Positions 1 to 12,256 of a stretch of DNA of 64,000 nucleotides are shown here, piece after piece; the first letter of the stretch is position 1; the number at the start of each line of letters is the position of its first letter. A model generated the notes under the pieces. It did not search any database. It was not told the DNA's origin and worked only from the letters and a program-made list of their open reading frames with translations. This stretch comes from Deinococcus ficus (GTDB lineage Bacteria; Deinococcota; Deinococci; Deinococcales; Deinococcaceae). The translations under genes and the position numbers were made by a program. The stretch lies in the NCBI RefSeq assembly GCF_003444775.1, contig NZ_CP021081.1, positions 360,001 through 424,000 of the forward strand, written 5' to 3'.

Positions 1-1
1 C

Positions 2-280
2 GGCGTGACCGCCGCCACGCCCGACCCGGAACTGCTGCGCACCCTGGAGCACGCCGACGCCCAGCGCCTGAGCCGCATCGTGCTGGAAGGCGAGGACGCC
101 GAACTGCTCACCGGCGACCCGGTCACCGGCATCCTCGACGCGGCCGAACGCTGCGGCGCGGACCTGATCGTGGTCGGCACGCACGCCCAGGGCGCCCTGG
201 AGCACTTCTTCCTGGGCAGCAGCGCCGAGAAGATCGTCAGCCGCAGCCGCATCCCGGTCCTGACCGTCCGCCACCCCTGA
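2..280 (+). CDS. Universal stress protein (UspA family), C-terminal part
   Basis: The reading frame is open at the left edge, so this is the C-terminal 92 residues of a gene that begins outside the window; UspA domains are usually about 140 residues. It ends with the typical UspA C-terminal half: [18 protein letters not shown], then LGSSAEKIV and a final hydrophobic strand PVLTV. In the nucleotide-binding signature G-x2-G-x9-G-S/T the second glycine appears as alanine followed by QG, so ATP binding cannot be assumed. Family members are cytoplasmic stress-responsive proteins whose molecular role varies. A strong intrinsic terminator follows the stop. Confidence 0.88.
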   Translation, partial: GVTAATPDPELLRTLEHADAQRLSRIVLEGEDAELLTGDPVTGILDAAERCGADLIVVGTHAQGALEHFFLGSSAEKIVSRSRIPVLTVRHP

Positions 281-297
281 CCCAGGGGCAATAACTA

Positions 298-327
298 AGG
301 GCGCCCCGAGTAGTGGGGGCGCCCTTT
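298..327 (+). terminator. Intrinsic terminator after the UspA gene
   Basis: A perfect 10-bp stem (AGGGCGCCCC / GGGGCGCCCT) with an 8-base loop is followed by TT. It lies between the plus-strand uspA and the end of the minus-strand gene at 343, so it may work in both directions. Confidence 0.8.
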
Positions 328-342
328 CGCTGCGGCTGGAGA

Positions 343-1341
343 TCAGGGGGTGGACGGTGTGGCCGGGCTGCTCTCCCCATCCTGGAATTCCCCGGTGATC
401 GTGCCGCCCTCCGGTTTCACGGAGTACACCTCGTTCCGGTCCAGGTAGTACAGGATCACCCCGGCGCGGAACACGTCCTTGCCCAGCACGCTCTCCGCCG
501 GCTGTTCCGGCGTGCCGTACAGCCGCGCCAGGTTCGCCGTGTCGTCGTACTCCACGCGCGCGGCCCTGCTCACGCGGCCGCCCTTGCTGCGCAGCTCCAC
601 GTTCCCGATCAGGACGGTCTTCTCCTCGTCCACGTTCACGTCGATCCGGTCACTCTTCCCACTCAGGGAATCCTCGCCGTTCTCCCGGGCGAACGTGATC
701 GGTCCGTCAATGCGGGCCACGCCGTCCGTCTCGTCGTACACGAGCTTCTGGCCGCGCAACTGGGTTTTGCCCTGCGTCACGAACACGGTGTCCGGCGCAG
801 GCTTTGGGCTGACCTCCACCGCGCAGCGGGCCAGCCGCTCCTTGGCGCCTTCCGGAACCTCGTCCAGGAACCGGGCCGTACCGGCACTGGCCTCCACCCG
901 CCCATCTCCTGCCTCGCCGTTCTCGCGGGTCCGCTGCGTCACGACCGCCAGCGGAACGCGGATCACGTTCTTGTCGATCGTGATCCGTACTCCCTCAGGG
1001 CCAGTCTCACTGAACACTGCCACGCTCGGCGCGTTTTCCGGCTCGTCCTCCTGCGGGCCGCATAGGGCGAACACCCCGGTTTCCGCGGAGGCCGAGGTCC
1101 TCTGGATCAGGATCTCGCGGTCCTTGTCATCCTTGCCTTTGCGCACCAGCGACAGGCTGGGCGGGCGCTCCTCGCCGGCAGGCTCCGCGTCGGAGGCCGG
1201 TTCGCTCGGTTCCGCCTCCGGCTGTTCAGTCGGGGGCGCGGCCACCTGCGCCTGCACCCAGACTGCCGGTGACAGGGCGCCCAGAGTCAGACTGACTCCG
1301 AGCACCAGTCGGCCCAGCTGTTGTCGTGTGATGTGCAGCAC
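343..1341 (-). CDS. OstA/LptA-like exported protein, third gene of an envelope operon
   Basis: The product has 332 residues. The start is a GTG preceded by AAGGAGG; the open frame continues upstream but overlaps the preceding gene out of phase. A signal peptide with a hydrophobic core ([19 protein letters not shown]) is followed by a Pro/Glu-rich linker. The rest contains repeated OstA-like strands such as [19 protein letters not shown] and [20 protein letters not shown], the beta-taco repeat of LptA, LptC and LptD proteins that carry lipid across the envelope. It follows the 299-residue OstA-like gene by 20 bp, so the two are very likely co-transcribed. The transported lipid is unknown; Deinococcus is not known to make classical LPS. 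Confidence 0.72.
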   Translation of the reverse strand: MLHITRQQLGRLVLGVSLTLGALSPAVWVQAQVAAPPTEQPEAEPSEPASDAEPAGEERPPSLSLVRKGKDDKDREILIQRTSASAETGVFALCGPQEDEPENAPSVAVFSETGPEGVRITIDKNVIRVPLAVVTQRTRENGEAGDGRVEASAGTARFLDEVPEGAKERLARCAVEVSPKPAPDTVFVTQGKTQLRGQKLVYDETDGVARIDGPITFARENGEDSLSGKSDRIDVNVDEEKTVLIGNVELRSKGGRVSRAARVEYDDTANLARLYGTPEQPAESVLGKDVFRAGVILYYLDRNEVYSVKPEGGTITGEFQDGESSPATPSTP

Positions 1342-1361
1342 CCGGCCTCCTTCCCCTGAGC

Positions 1362-2261
1362 TTACTTCTCGCTGCGCAGTTTGAACTGTTCCGCCGGGAT
1401 CTTGAATGTCGCCACCTGACGCACGCGGGCCAGATCCGTCCGCTGCTCCAGGATGCCGGCCCGCACCGTGGCCTTGCTCTTGCTGTCCACACTCACGGCG
1501 TTCCCCACCACGTACGCCACGTCCTTCTTGTCGTCGTAGTACACGGCGTCTCCGGTGGTGGTCAGGTTGCCCTGCACGATCTTGACCTTGCCTTTCACGT
1601 ACAGCGTCTTGGCCTTGGTCAGCGCCCGCACTTCCTGCCCGGTGATGGTGAGCTCCTTGCGGTTGCCCTTGGCGGCGCGGGTCAGGCTGGGGGTCCCGGT
1701 GAGCTGCGCGAGTTCCTTGTCCTCGTCGAAGACCAGCTTGTCGGCCTTGCCGCTCTGCGCGCCGTTGGTCAGGCTCACGCTGCCGGTGCTGGTGGACATG
1801 TTGTTGTCCACGTCCAGGCTCATCTGGGTGGCCTTGATGCTCACCGTGTCGCCGTCCTCCTTCTTCTCGGGCACGAAGGTGGCCTGCGCGCCGCCGGTCA
1901 GGATGCCGGTACCGTCCGCTTCGCTGTACACGAGCTTCTCGCCGCCGGCGGTCAGGCGGCCGCGGGTGACCTGCACGTTCCCGCCGAAGGTCGCGGTGCG
2001 CTTGCCCTTGGCTTCGACCAGCGCCTGGCCGCTGGGCGCGGTCAGGCTGGCCTGCTGGGATTTGATCTTCAGGGTGCTGACGGTGCCGGTGACGTTCCCC
2101 GTGTAGTTCCACGGGCCGGTGCGCATGTTCGACGCGGCGGACAGGGTGCCCTGAATGTCGATCAGGCGTTTTTGCACGGCGCCGGTCTGCGCGAGCACGC
2201 CGGTGAGGGTGGTGGACAGGGCGAGGGTCAGGAACACGGATTTGATGGCGGATTTTTTCAT
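1362..2261 (-). CDS. LptA/OstA-like periplasmic protein
   Basis: This 299-residue protein starts with [20 protein letters not shown], a clear Sec signal peptide cleaved near VLAQ. The mature part is a series of OstA-type repeats: phrases of the form '[21 protein letters not shown]', '[19 protein letters not shown]' and '[19 protein letters not shown]', each about 40-45 residues apart. These predict a stacked beta-taco like LptA, which bridges inner and outer membrane. An AGGAG ribosome-binding site precedes the ATG. It is the middle gene of three co-directional genes, the upstream one LptC-like and the downstream one also OstA-like, consistent with an envelope lipid-transport bridge. Confidence 0.78.
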   Translation of the reverse strand: MKKSAIKSVFLTLALSTTLTGVLAQTGAVQKRLIDIQGTLSAASNMRTGPWNYTGNVTGTVSTLKIKSQQASLTAPSGQALVEAKGKRTATFGGNVQVTRGRLTAGGEKLVYSEADGTGILTGGAQATFVPEKKEDGDTVSIKATQMSLDVDNNMSTSTGSVSLTNGAQSGKADKLVFDEDKELAQLTGTPSLTRAAKGNRKELTITGQEVRALTKAKTLYVKGKVKIVQGNLTTTGDAVYYDDKKDVAYVVGNAVSVDSKSKATVRAGILEQRTDLARVRQVATFKIPAEQFKLRSEK

Positions 2262-2291
2262 GGTGGAGGTCTCCTCAGGGGGTCGGTCGGT

Positions 2292-3044
2292 TCAGGGCGT
2301 GCGGGCGGGGACGCGCTGGCCGTTCAGGCACACTTCCGGGGCGTCCAGGTCCGCGCGCATGTGCACGGCGGCGTCTTTCAGGATGTTGAAGTCGTAATCC
2401 ATGGCCAGCGGCTCGATGTCCGCGGTCATGGAGGCGCTGTTCACAGTGGCTTTCGGAGCGGTGAACCCGTACCCCTGCTCGATCTTCACGGGCTTGTCAC
2501 GGGTGCCGGTCAGGACGATGTCGGCACACTCCTTCACGAGCTGCAATTTCGCCTGCGGCATCAGCATGTTGTCCTGACTGTCGATGGTGATGCCCTGCGC
2601 CAGCAGCCGGGCGTCCAGGTGCTCCTCGCCGCTGAACGCGCCGTCCGGGCCGCGGTCACGGAGCAGGCGTTCCCCGGTGCCCAGGCCGGTCAGGGTCGTC
2701 TCGCCCTTCACCGGGTCGTTCGTGACCTGCCGCGCGGTGAAGGTCCACACGGCGTCCTGGTCGCGGGCCGGGTACAGGTCCAGGCTGACGTCCTGCAGGG
2801 TGGCGGCCGTCTGCGCGCCGGCGCGGTTGCCGGTGGGCAGCAGCGTGAACAGCACAGAGGCACCCAGGATGCCCGCCAGGGTCAGGCCGCCCAGGCGGGT
2901 CAGGTTCACACCCGCCCGCGCCGCCGGCTGGGGCCGGATTTCCCTGCGCCTGGTGGGCGCTTCCTGGTTCTGCTGGGGCTGTGGCACGTCAGGCAATCTA
3001 AGGGCGCCCTTCATGAGAGTGGTGGGGTACAGCTGACTCGACAT
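2292..3044 (-). CDS. LptC-like membrane-anchored protein
   Basis: The product has 250 residues. A Pro/Gln/Arg-rich cytoplasmic stretch of about 45 residues precedes one membrane segment ([22 protein letters not shown], roughly residues 48-69) and a periplasmic beta-rich domain. This is the LptC topology, with an N-terminus longer than usual. It sits first in the leftward trio ahead of two OstA-like genes, 30 bp before the next. Known LptC receives lipid from the LptBFG extractor and passes it to LptA; no lptB, lptF or lptG lies in the window. A second ATG at 3014 is possible but has no ribosome-binding site. Confidence 0.65.
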   Translation of the reverse strand: MSSQLYPTTLMKGALRLPDVPQPQQNQEAPTRRREIRPQPAARAGVNLTRLGGLTLAGILGASVLFTLLPTGNRAGAQTAATLQDVSLDLYPARDQDAVWTFTARQVTNDPVKGETTLTGLGTGERLLRDRGPDGAFSGEEHLDARLLAQGITIDSQDNMLMPQAKLQLVKECADIVLTGTRDKPVKIEQGYGFTAPKATVNSASMTADIEPLAMDYDFNILKDAAVHMRADLDAPEVCLNGQRVPARTP

Positions 3045-3078
3045 GGGAACTCACCCCGGCGCCCATTCGCGCCCCGGG

Positions 3079-3084
3079 TACGCT
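3079..3084 (+). promoter_or_regulatory. -10 box (TACGCT) for leaderless tatD transcript
   Basis: TACGCT ends 7 bases before the GTG start at 3092. The short divergent gap (47 bp) to the LptC-like gene leaves little room for anything else. Confidence 0.6.
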
Positions 3085-3091
3085 GTCTGAC

Positions 3092-3862
3092 GTGATCGAC
3101 ACGCACTGCCATCTGGACTACCTGGACGACCCCGCCAGCGCCCGCGGGGAACTGGGCCTGAGCGCCATGGTCTGCATCGGCGCGAGCCCGGAACATGCCC
3201 GGAATGCTGTGGCCCTGGCCGAACAGTACCCGGACGTGTATGCCACGGTGGGCCTGCACCCCACCGATGCGGCCCAGGACAGCCCGGCGGCGCGTGCCGA
3301 ACTGGAGGCCTTGCTCCGTCACCCGCGGGTGGTCGGGGTGGGGGAGAGCGGCCTGGACGACTACTGGGACGACACCCAGCGGCCCGCGCAGCTCGCCGCG
3401 TTCGAATGGCAGCTGGACCTCGCGCAGCGCCACGGCCACCCCCTCGTGATCCACACCCGTGACAAGGCCGGGCAGGACAGCGCCCACCGGGGCGTGATGG
3501 ACGTGCTGTGCGCCTGGCCGGACGTGGCCGTGATCCTCCACTGCTTCAGCGGCCACCCCGCCCTACTGCATTTCGCCCTGGACCGCGCGGCCCCCACCTT
3601 CCTGGGCTTCGCGGGCAACACCACGTATAAGAATGCGCCCGACATCCACGCCGCCGCCCGCACCGTGCCCCTGGACCGTCTGCTGCTAGAGACCGACGCG
3701 CCCTTCCTCGCCCCCGTCCCGAAACGCGGCAAGCCGAACCGGCCCGGGTACGTCCGGCACACCCTGGAGTTCATCGCGAACCTGCGCGGCCTGGACCCGG
3801 CCGAACTGGAGCGCATGACGGATGCCAATGCCCGCCGGGTCTACCGCCTGCCGGGCCATTGA
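3092..3862 (+). CDS. TatD family metal-dependent hydrolase
   Basis: This 256-residue TIM-barrel hydrolase has the full length of the family. Metal ligands are visible: DTHCHLD (His5, His7), GVGESGLD (Glu85), VIHTRD (His121), LHCFSGH (His150) and the C-terminal [12 protein letters not shown]. TatD enzymes are magnesium-dependent 3'-5' exonucleases or endonucleases linked to repair of oxidised DNA and to DNA turnover. The start is a GTG that fits a leaderless transcript. It is transcribed alone, diverging from the envelope operon. Confidence 0.93.
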   Translation: MIDTHCHLDYLDDPASARGELGLSAMVCIGASPEHARNAVALAEQYPDVYATVGLHPTDAAQDSPAARAELEALLRHPRVVGVGESGLDDYWDDTQRPAQLAAFEWQLDLAQRHGHPLVIHTRDKAGQDSAHRGVMDVLCAWPDVAVILHCFSGHPALLHFALDRAAPTFLGFAGNTTYKNAPDIHAAARTVPLDRLLLETDAPFLAPVPKRGKPNRPGYVRHTLEFIANLRGLDPAELERMTDANARRVYRLPGH

Positions 3863-3935
3863 GCGACAGATCCTCCAGAGTGCCTGGCCTCTGCCCGGGG
3901 TCGTGAAGTCCCGGTGAGGAAAAAGTGATTTCCGC

Positions 3936-3965
3936 TTGCTTCTTCACGGAATCACAGCGTATTCT
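3936..3965 (+). promoter_or_regulatory. Sigma70-like promoter for the lipoprotein/protease operon
   Basis: TTGCTT at 3936-3941 and TATTCT at 3960-3965 are separated by 18 bp. The stretch is less GC-rich than its surroundings and carries CTTCACG twice (3942 and 3965). The predicted 5' leader to the ATG at 4096 is about 120 bases. Confidence 0.55.
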
Positions 3966-4095
3966 TCACGCTGTATCAAATCACGAAACTCACCTGAGTG
4001 AACGTCCTCGCGTTCCAGCCCACGCTCGTATTGATCCTCCGGCCATCCCCGGTGGTGTCAGACGGCCTGTCCTGTTCCCCGCAGAAGGAGACCCC

Positions 4096-5679
4096 ATGAA
4101 CCGACTTCGCATGCTTTCCGCGCTCACCCTGACTGGAATGATGCTGGCCAGTTGCGGCCCCACGGCCGACACGACTGCTCCCACCATCAGCCTGGACGCC
4201 ACCCCGGCCACCGTCACCGCCGCGGGCTCCGTAAACCTCAAGGCCACCGCCACGGACGCTGGCGGCGTCAGCAAGGTCACCTTCTACCGGGGAGCCACGG
4301 AACTGTGCGTGGACACGACTGCACCCTACGAATGCACCACCACCGTTGCCGCTGCCGACAACGGCACGATCACCTACCGCGCCGTTGCCACCGACACTGC
4401 CGGCAACACCGCCGAGGCGACCGACAGCGTGATGGTGACCATCCCCGTTGTGGTGCCTGACACCACCGCCCCCACCATCACGCAGGTGGACGTTACGAGC
4501 AACAGCGTGAGCAGCTACACCGTGAACGCCACCGCGACGGACAACGTGGGCGTCAGCAAGATCGAGTTCTACCTGGACGGCGAACTGGTTAGCACGGACA
4601 CCGCTGCCCCCTACAGCGCCGACCTGTCCTTCACCGCTGCCAGCAACGGTGAGCACACGGTTGTCGTCAAGGCGTACGACGCCGCCGGCAACGTCAGCAC
4701 CTCCAGCCAGACCTTTACAGTCAACATCGACGCCACCAAACCCTCCGTGAGTCTCCAGGGCGCCCCGGTCACCCTCACCGAACCTGGCGACGTGACCCTG
4801 ACTGCCACCGCCTCCGACGACCAGGGTGTGATCAAAGTCGAGTTCTACGACAACGGCACCCTGATCGCCACGGACACCGAAGCCCCCTACACCACGGTCC
4901 GCAGCTACACTGCGGCGGACAACGGCACCCACACCATGATCGCCCGCGCCTACGACGCCCAGGGCAACACCGCGGACGCCACCACTACCATCACGGTGGA
5001 CGTGGACACCACCGCGCCCACTGTGGTCGGTGCCGCTGTGCCAAGCATCCTGACCATGCCCGGTACCGCCACCTTCACCGCCACCGCCACCGACGACCGT
5101 GGCGTGACCAAAGTCGAGTTCTACGACAACGGCACCCTGATCGCCACGGACACCGAAGCCCCCTACACCACCAGCCGGGCCTACGCGTTCGCCGACAACG
5201 GCGTGCACACCATCAACTTCAAGGCCTACGACGCCCAGGGGAACGTGGGCACCGAGAGCGCCATCGTGACAGTTGCGATCACGGACGCAAACGAACCCAA
5301 CGACAGCATCGACCTGGCAACCACCCTGACCATTGGCGGTACGCCCATTGATGGAACGGTCGCTGGTCAGGGCCGCGACATGGATTACTTCAAGTTCGAC
5401 GCGGCCGCAGGCGACATGCTCAAGCTGACCGTGAAGAGCGTCAGCGTGAACTCCGGCAGCACCCTCGACCCCTACGTTGAGATCCTGATGCCGGACGGCA
5501 AGACCATCCTTGAAAAGGATGACGACAGCGGCGTCGGCCTGGAGTCCGAAATCCGCTTCAATGCCCCCGCCACCGGCACCTACACCGTGATCGTGACCAG
5601 CTTCGACATCCACGACGACCCCGAAGCGGCTGACGACAAGGCCACCAACACCTACCAGATTGCCCTGACCCGCCGCTGA
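4096..5679 (+). CDS. Exported lipoprotein with four Ig-like repeats and a PPC domain
   Basis: The ATG at 4096 follows GAAGGAGA and gives a 527-residue protein whose lipobox LASC puts the lipidated cysteine at residue 20. Four Ig-like modules of about 90 residues follow (about 28-115, 125-211, 215-305, 308-396), each with the pattern 'V.KVEFY.NG.....DT.APY' and 'Y.A.D..GN'. The last 125 residues form a PPC (bacterial pre-peptidase C-terminal) domain: [13 protein letters not shown], then [16 protein letters not shown] domains often accompany secreted proteases, and the next gene, 29 bp on, is a secreted subtilisin. A cell-surface scaffold or adhesin role is inferred; no catalytic site is visible. 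Repeats 3 and 4 share a long identical DNA block. Confidence 0.82.
   Translation: MNRLRMLSALTLTGMMLASCGPTADTTAPTISLDATPATVTAAGSVNLKATATDAGGVSKVTFYRGATELCVDTTAPYECTTTVAAADNGTITYRAVATDTAGNTAEATDSVMVTIPVVVPDTTAPTITQVDVTSNSVSSYTVNATATDNVGVSKIEFYLDGELVSTDTAAPYSADLSFTAASNGEHTVVVKAYDAAGNVSTSSQTFTVNIDATKPSVSLQGAPVTLTEPGDVTLTATASDDQGVIKVEFYDNGTLIATDTEAPYTTVRSYTAADNGTHTMIARAYDAQGNTADATTTITVDVDTTAPTVVGAAVPSILTMPGTATFTATATDDRGVTKVEFYDNGTLIATDTEAPYTTSRAYAFADNGVHTINFKAYDAQGNVGTESAIVTVAITDANEPNDSIDLATTLTIGGTPIDGTVAGQGRDMDYFKFDAAAGDMLKLTVKSVSVNSGSTLDPYVEILMPDGKTILEKDDDSGVGLESEIRFNAPATGTYTVIVTSFDIHDDPEAADDKATNTYQIALTRR
4833..4895 (+). repeat. 63-bp perfect direct repeat, copy 1 (Ig-like module 3)
   Basis: Identical to 5109-5171; the offset is 276 bp, exactly 92 codons. 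It encodes the strand [20 protein letters not shown]. Identity at synonymous positions points to recent duplication or gene conversion. Confidence 0.9.
5109..5171 (+). repeat. 63-bp perfect direct repeat, copy 2 (Ig-like module 4)
   Basis: Second copy of the block at 4833-4895, inside the fourth Ig-like module; sequence outside the block has diverged. Confidence 0.9.
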
Positions 5680-5708
5680 GCCCGTCTCAACTGTGAAGGA
5701 GTAAACCC

Positions 5709-8402
<2,694 letters not shown>

Positions 8403-8418
8403 GTCCGGATAATCAATT

Positions 8419-8451
8419 GAAGAGGGCCGCTGTAGATTAGCGGCCCTCTTC
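8419..8451 (+). terminator. Strong intrinsic terminator after the S8 protease gene
   Basis: A perfect 13-bp stem (GAAGAGGGCCGCT / AGCGGCCCTCTTC) with a 7-base loop closes the two-gene operon. Confidence 0.88.
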
Positions 8452-8724
8452 GATTACTTGAATCTATCGCATAGGTCTGTAGTTAAAACCGATGAAAATA
8501 TTAAAGCCTGAGCAAGGATTCAATGACTTTTGGTTGAGTGTCTTGAATCTTGACTCAGAAAGCGCACATGCCTGACACGAACATGAGATCAGGTGAGAAA
8601 TTCCCTGTTTGGCGTGCTACGCTCTGCGGCACAGCTCTATAAAACCCCTCCAGAAGCCCTTGCAGAGCGCAGGGTTCCGTTCTTGGAGGCTTCAGCACTT
8701 TTTCTCATCTTGATGGAGGATCTC
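8452..8724 (+). other. AT-richer intergenic region upstream of the metalloprotease
   Basis: About 270 bases with clearly lower GC than the neighbouring genes. CTTGAATC occurs twice (near 8458 and 8551). Possible -10 elements are TACGCT (8618-8623) and TATAAA (8638-8643), but neither has a convincing -35. The reading frame of the next gene stays open back to 8593, but that part lacks signal-peptide character. No gene is seen. Confidence 0.5.
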
Positions 8725-10824
8725 ATGCACATGAAGCACTTCGGTATTGCCCTGCTGAGCGCAAGTCTGCTGGCTGCCTGTGGAAGCAACCCCAGCCAGC
8801 CGGCTCCCGGCACCGACACCGCTTTCGGGCGACTCAACACCCTGAACCCCGGCGCGCAGGCCAGCATTGACCAGAAGCTGAAGGTGAACATCGTCAGCAT
8901 CGGGTACCGGCCCACCTCACCCGGTCAGGTGGTCGGTCCGCGTGACCTGAACTTCGACACCATGAAGCAGGAACTGCCCGCCACGTACCAGACCATCAAC
9001 CGTTACCCCAGCTTCTACGGCAACAACGAGCTGACCGGCAACAACTTCGAGTTCGACTACAACTTCGTCAGCGCCTCGGCGGCGTTTGAGGACGAGTTCT
9101 TCAAGTTCCTGACCGACAACGGCACGGAAAAGGCCATCGTGCGGGACGGCGTGACCTACCTCAACATCTCCTCGGCGTACTACAACTGCCAGGACCCCTC
9201 GCAGGTGCAGGCGTTCCGCCCGGCTGGGGAGGACACCCCCGTGTACGGCTGCCTGCAGCCCGCAGGGAACGTGGCCCGCCAGATCACCGGGAACTACGAG
9301 GTGGACGGCGAGAAGGTCGAGCAGTGGCTGGCCGGCAACGCGGGCAAGATCGGCGTGGACACCACCGAGCACACCATCTTCCTGATCAACTGGTACGGCC
9401 GCCCGGACTTCAAGTTCCACAGCTACACCCATGAGCGTGAAGACTCGATCGAGACGGACACCGGCGTGAACTTCGGCGCGCGCAGCAGCCGCCGCACCGT
9501 CGCCTGGGGCGGCACGCCCAGCCCGGACCAGAACAACGCCAGGCGCGTGTGGTTCTACGACCAGTCGGCCAACCCGGACTACTGGACGGACGCCTGGAAC
9601 ATCAGCAGCGGCGACCTCGACGGCGACGGCTTCTACGACAAGCGCATGCCGCCCATCTGGGAGTACGGCACCCGCAAGGCCAGCGCCGCGTACGCCGAGA
9701 AGATCAGCAAGGACCTGGGCCTCGTGACCCGTTACGTGGGGATCAACCTGCTGTTCACGCCCAGCGCCCTGTACCGCGTGGCCCTGACGCCGCCCGACAT
9801 GCCCGAGCACATCAACGTGGACTTCGCCCTGGAACAGGGCGTCGACGCCGTGGCCAGCGCGAACGTGATCCAGCCGCAGGTTGCGCAGGAGCGCCTGAGC
9901 GTCCTGAACCCCTTCGTGCAGTGGAGCAACAGCCTGCGCACCACCGCGCTCGACGGCGACCTCGCCGACGCTTACCGCTGCTTCTTCCCGCTCCCCACCG
10001 ACGATGCCTGCTCCCCCGACTACGCCGACCCGGACGGCGAGCGCTTCTTCCAGCTGGCCCTGCAGGAAATCCGCGCCCGCGCCGCCCAGACGCCCGGCCA
10101 GTACAACCTCCCCACGTACCTGTTCAACGACAGTGACCCGGAAACCCCCAACTTCGGGCTGCTGGGGCAGGCCGTGAACGACGGCGTGACCGGCACGCAA
10201 ACCATGACCCTGAACTTCCTGACGCCCGACCTGAACGCCGCCGGGTACGGGTTCACCGACACCGCCGTGCACGAGGGCGGACACCACCTCAGCCAGTCCC
10301 ACCCGCACGACGGGTACGACAGCGAACGCAACGAGGACTACGGCCCCAGCGGTGACACCTGGTTCGTGAACACCGGCGACGAGGTGCACAGCGTCATGAG
10401 CTACAACAACCTCGCCAAGGTGTTCGGCCAGTTCAACCGGGACGCCCAGTACCGTTACCTGACCACGGCGTACATGACGAACACCAACGCCATCCTGACC
10501 CTCACCCAGAACGCCGGGAAGGTGGACGGCGTCCGGGGCGCCGTGCAGAGTGCCGACCAGACCTTCCAGTCTGCCGTCAACGCCTACCAGAACCGCCAGT
10601 ACCAGAGGGCTGCGCAGCTCGCGCACAGCGGTTACCGTGCGGTGCTGGACGCTGCCCGCGCCGCCGGCGTGAGCGTGGAAGGCTACAAGTGGTACGACCG
10701 CGTGGACGCCCTGAACACCCAGAACGTCAAGGCGCGCGCCGTGAATCACATGCGCCCGGTGCAGGGGCCGACCCAGCGCCCCGAGGAAACCCCCGCCCTG
10801 CGCGCCAAGCGCCTCGCCCCCTGA
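8725..10824 (+). CDS. Metzincin-like zinc metalloprotease, lipoprotein
   Basis: The ATG at 8725 follows GGAGGA and gives 699 residues; the ATG at 8731 is equally possible. The lipobox LLAAC puts the lipidated cysteine at residue 19. The zinc site reads HEGGHHLSQSH: His516, Glu517, His520 and His526 match the metzincin spacing HExxHxxGxxH, with Ser in place of the usual Gly at position 8. A downstream VMSY (Met558) fits the metzincin Met-turn. The ~500 residues before the zinc site show no domain I recognise. It has its own terminator and follows two other exported lipoproteins, suggesting an extracellular protein-degradation region. Substrate unknown. Confidence 0.75.
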   Translation: MHMKHFGIALLSASLLAACGSNPSQPAPGTDTAFGRLNTLNPGAQASIDQKLKVNIVSIGYRPTSPGQVVGPRDLNFDTMKQELPATYQTINRYPSFYGNNELTGNNFEFDYNFVSASAAFEDEFFKFLTDNGTEKAIVRDGVTYLNISSAYYNCQDPSQVQAFRPAGEDTPVYGCLQPAGNVARQITGNYEVDGEKVEQWLAGNAGKIGVDTTEHTIFLINWYGRPDFKFHSYTHEREDSIETDTGVNFGARSSRRTVAWGGTPSPDQNNARRVWFYDQSANPDYWTDAWNISSGDLDGDGFYDKRMPPIWEYGTRKASAAYAEKISKDLGLVTRYVGINLLFTPSALYRVALTPPDMPEHINVDFALEQGVDAVASANVIQPQVAQERLSVLNPFVQWSNSLRTTALDGDLADAYRCFFPLPTDDACSPDYADPDGERFFQLALQEIRARAAQTPGQYNLPTYLFNDSDPETPNFGLLGQAVNDGVTGTQTMTLNFLTPDLNAAGYGFTDTAVHEGGHHLSQSHPHDGYDSERNEDYGPSGDTWFVNTGDEVHSVMSYNNLAKVFGQFNRDAQYRYLTTAYMTNTNAILTLTQNAGKVDGVRGAVQSADQTFQSAVNAYQNRQYQRAAQLAHSGYRAVLDAARAAGVSVEGYKWYDRVDALNTQNVKARAVNHMRPVQGPTQRPEETPALRAKRLAP

Positions 10825-10848
10825 GCATTACGCTCAGAGGAAACCAGG

Positions 10849-10876
10849 GAACCCGGTGCATCACCGGGTTCTTTCT
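10849..10876 (+). terminator. Intrinsic terminator after the metalloprotease gene
   Basis: A 10-bp stem (GAACCCGGTG / CACCGGGTTC) with a 3-base loop is followed by TTTCT. Confidence 0.8.
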
Positions 10877-10970
10877 GTTGGGGGCGCTGCACGTCAGACG
10901 GCCATCAACCCGAGCGCCCACACTGAAACCCTGCCCCGGCCCGCCGGGCCGGGAAGGAGGGAGGAACCCG

Positions 10971-11561
10971 ATGCCACGAACGCTACAGTTTCGCCAGTTG
11001 CTCCTGCTGGGCGCCCTGGGTTTGCCGGGCGTCACGGGTGCCGTGCGTGTCCTGCCCGGCTCCCCCCTGACCCCGGCGCCCTTCACTCCGGCGCCTGCGG
11101 CGGTGCCCATGACTGAACCCACCCGCTGGTCCCCGCCCACCTTTGAACTGCTGGTCATGGTCCGGACCCTGCTGGACGTCACCCGGCAGGACGCCCAGGT
11201 CCTGACCCCTGCGGCGCCCGCGCTGCGGCCTGTGCTGGAGCGCCTCACCCGTCAGGCCACGCTGAGTCCCGCCGAGGCCAGCGCGGCCGTGCAGGCCCTG
11301 GACCGCGCCCTGAACGGCCCGCAGCGGGCGCAGGTGCGCGCCACCCGCCTGAAACTCGAGCAGCGGGTGAACCTGCAACTCTCCAGCAGTCGCCTCGCCC
11401 GCGGCGAGGGCTTCCCCGACGCGGTCACCCACCGTCTGGCGTTCCTGGTGCCGGGCGGGCAGGCCACGGTCGCCGCGGTGCGCCGGGACGCGCAGCTCAA
11501 CCCGTTCCTGCAGGGCGGGCCGGCCAGCACCCTGCGCGCCCTGCTGCAGAACCTGCGCTAG
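10971..11561 (+). CDS. Exported protein of unknown function
   Basis: The ATG at 10971 follows GAAGGAGGGAGG, one of the strongest ribosome-binding sites in the window, and gives 196 residues. A signal peptide (FRQLLLLGALGLPGVTGAV) is followed by a Pro-rich linker and a helical domain rich in Leu, Ala and Arg, with two stretches beginning 'TFELLVMVRTLLDVTRQDAQ' and 'SPAEASAAVQALDRALN'. No catalytic motif is visible and I do not recognise the family. It converges with cmk, their ends only 4 bp apart. Confidence 0.6.
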   Translation: MPRTLQFRQLLLLGALGLPGVTGAVRVLPGSPLTPAPFTPAPAAVPMTEPTRWSPPTFELLVMVRTLLDVTRQDAQVLTPAAPALRPVLERLTRQATLSPAEASAAVQALDRALNGPQRAQVRATRLKLEQRVNLQLSSSRLARGEGFPDAVTHRLAFLVPGGQATVAAVRRDAQLNPFLQGGPASTLRALLQNLR

Positions 11562-11565
11562 GGCC

Positions 11566-12186
11566 TCAGGCCCGGACGGCGCGCAGGATGGTGGTGATCA
11601 CCTCATCCAGGGTCATGGGGCCGGTGTCGAGCACCTGGGCGTCCGCCGCCGGGGCGATCTGGTTCGCGTCGAGTTCGTCCCGGCGGATCAGGGCGGCCTC
11701 GATGTCGGGGATGTCGTCGGGGCGCTCCTTCGCGCGGCGTTCGGCGCGGATGCGGGCGCTGGCGGTCAGGTAGAACTTGTGCTGCGCGTGCGGGAACACG
11801 GCGGTGCCCATGTCGCGGCCCTCGGCGACGAAGGGTTCCGGCAGGGCGCGCAGCTGGTCGTCCACCCAGGCGCGGACCTGCGGGTGCGCGGCGACCACGC
11901 TGACCCCCTTGTCCACGCGGGTGGAGTGCAGATCGTCCGTCAGCTCGCGGTCCGCCCGCCACACGCGGTTGCCCTCGGCGAGGGGTTCCAGGCGCACGGG
12001 ATGGCTACTCAGGTGGGCGAGCAGGGCGCCGGGGTCACCGAGGTCCAGGCCGGCGTCCAGGCCCAGCAGGGTCGCGGCGCGGTACAGCAGGCCGCTGCTG
12101 ACGTAGGGGATGCCCAGGGCGCGGGCCACGCCGCCGGACACGCTGGACTTGCCGCTGGCGGCCACGCCGTCAATCGTCACGATCAT
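11566..12186 (-). CDS. cmk: Cytidylate kinase
   Basis: This 206-residue enzyme phosphorylates CMP and dCMP with ATP. The P-loop is at the N-terminus ([11 protein letters not shown]), followed by [16 protein letters not shown]. The NMP-binding and lid parts include [21 protein letters not shown] and RRAKERPDD, typical of Cmk (GRDIGT). The ATG at 12186 is preferred over the adjoining GTG at 12189 because it lies 8 bases from a TAGACT -10 box. It diverges from the cyclophilin gene. Confidence 0.94.
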   Translation of the reverse strand: MIVTIDGVAASGKSSVSGGVARALGIPYVSSGLLYRAATLLGLDAGLDLGDPGALLAHLSSHPVRLEPLAEGNRVWRADRELTDDLHSTRVDKGVSVVAAHPQVRAWVDDQLRALPEPFVAEGRDMGTAVFPHAQHKFYLTASARIRAERRAKERPDDIPDIEAALIRRDELDANQIAPAADAQVLDTGPMTLDEVITTILRAVRA

Positions 12187-12194
12187 CACCCCTC

Positions 12195-12200
12195 AGTCTA
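12195..12200 (-). promoter_or_regulatory. -10 box (TAGACT) for leaderless cmk transcript
   Basis: Read on the minus strand, TAGACT lies 8 bases before the ATG at 12186, or 5 before the GTG at 12189. Confidence 0.55.
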
Positions 12201-12242
12201 GGGCCTGCGCGCAACACGGACGCGGCTCATCCCGCGTCCCGG

Positions 12243-12248
12243 TACACT
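12243..12248 (+). promoter_or_regulatory. -10 box (TACACT) for the cyclophilin gene
   Basis: TACACT ends 8 bases before the ATG at 12257. The gap also contains GGAGGGG, which could act as a ribosome-binding site if transcription starts further upstream. Confidence 0.5.
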
Positions 12249-12256
12249 GGAGGGGC

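Noticed and set aside
4833..5171. Regular repeats that could suggest a CRISPR array
   Set aside because: They are in-frame repeats of Ig-like coding modules, 276 bp apart, with no spacer structure and no cas genes nearby.
8593..8724. A longer N-terminus for the metalloprotease
   Set aside because: The upstream codons lack signal-peptide character, while the ATG at 8725 has a ribosome-binding site and leads directly into a lipobox.
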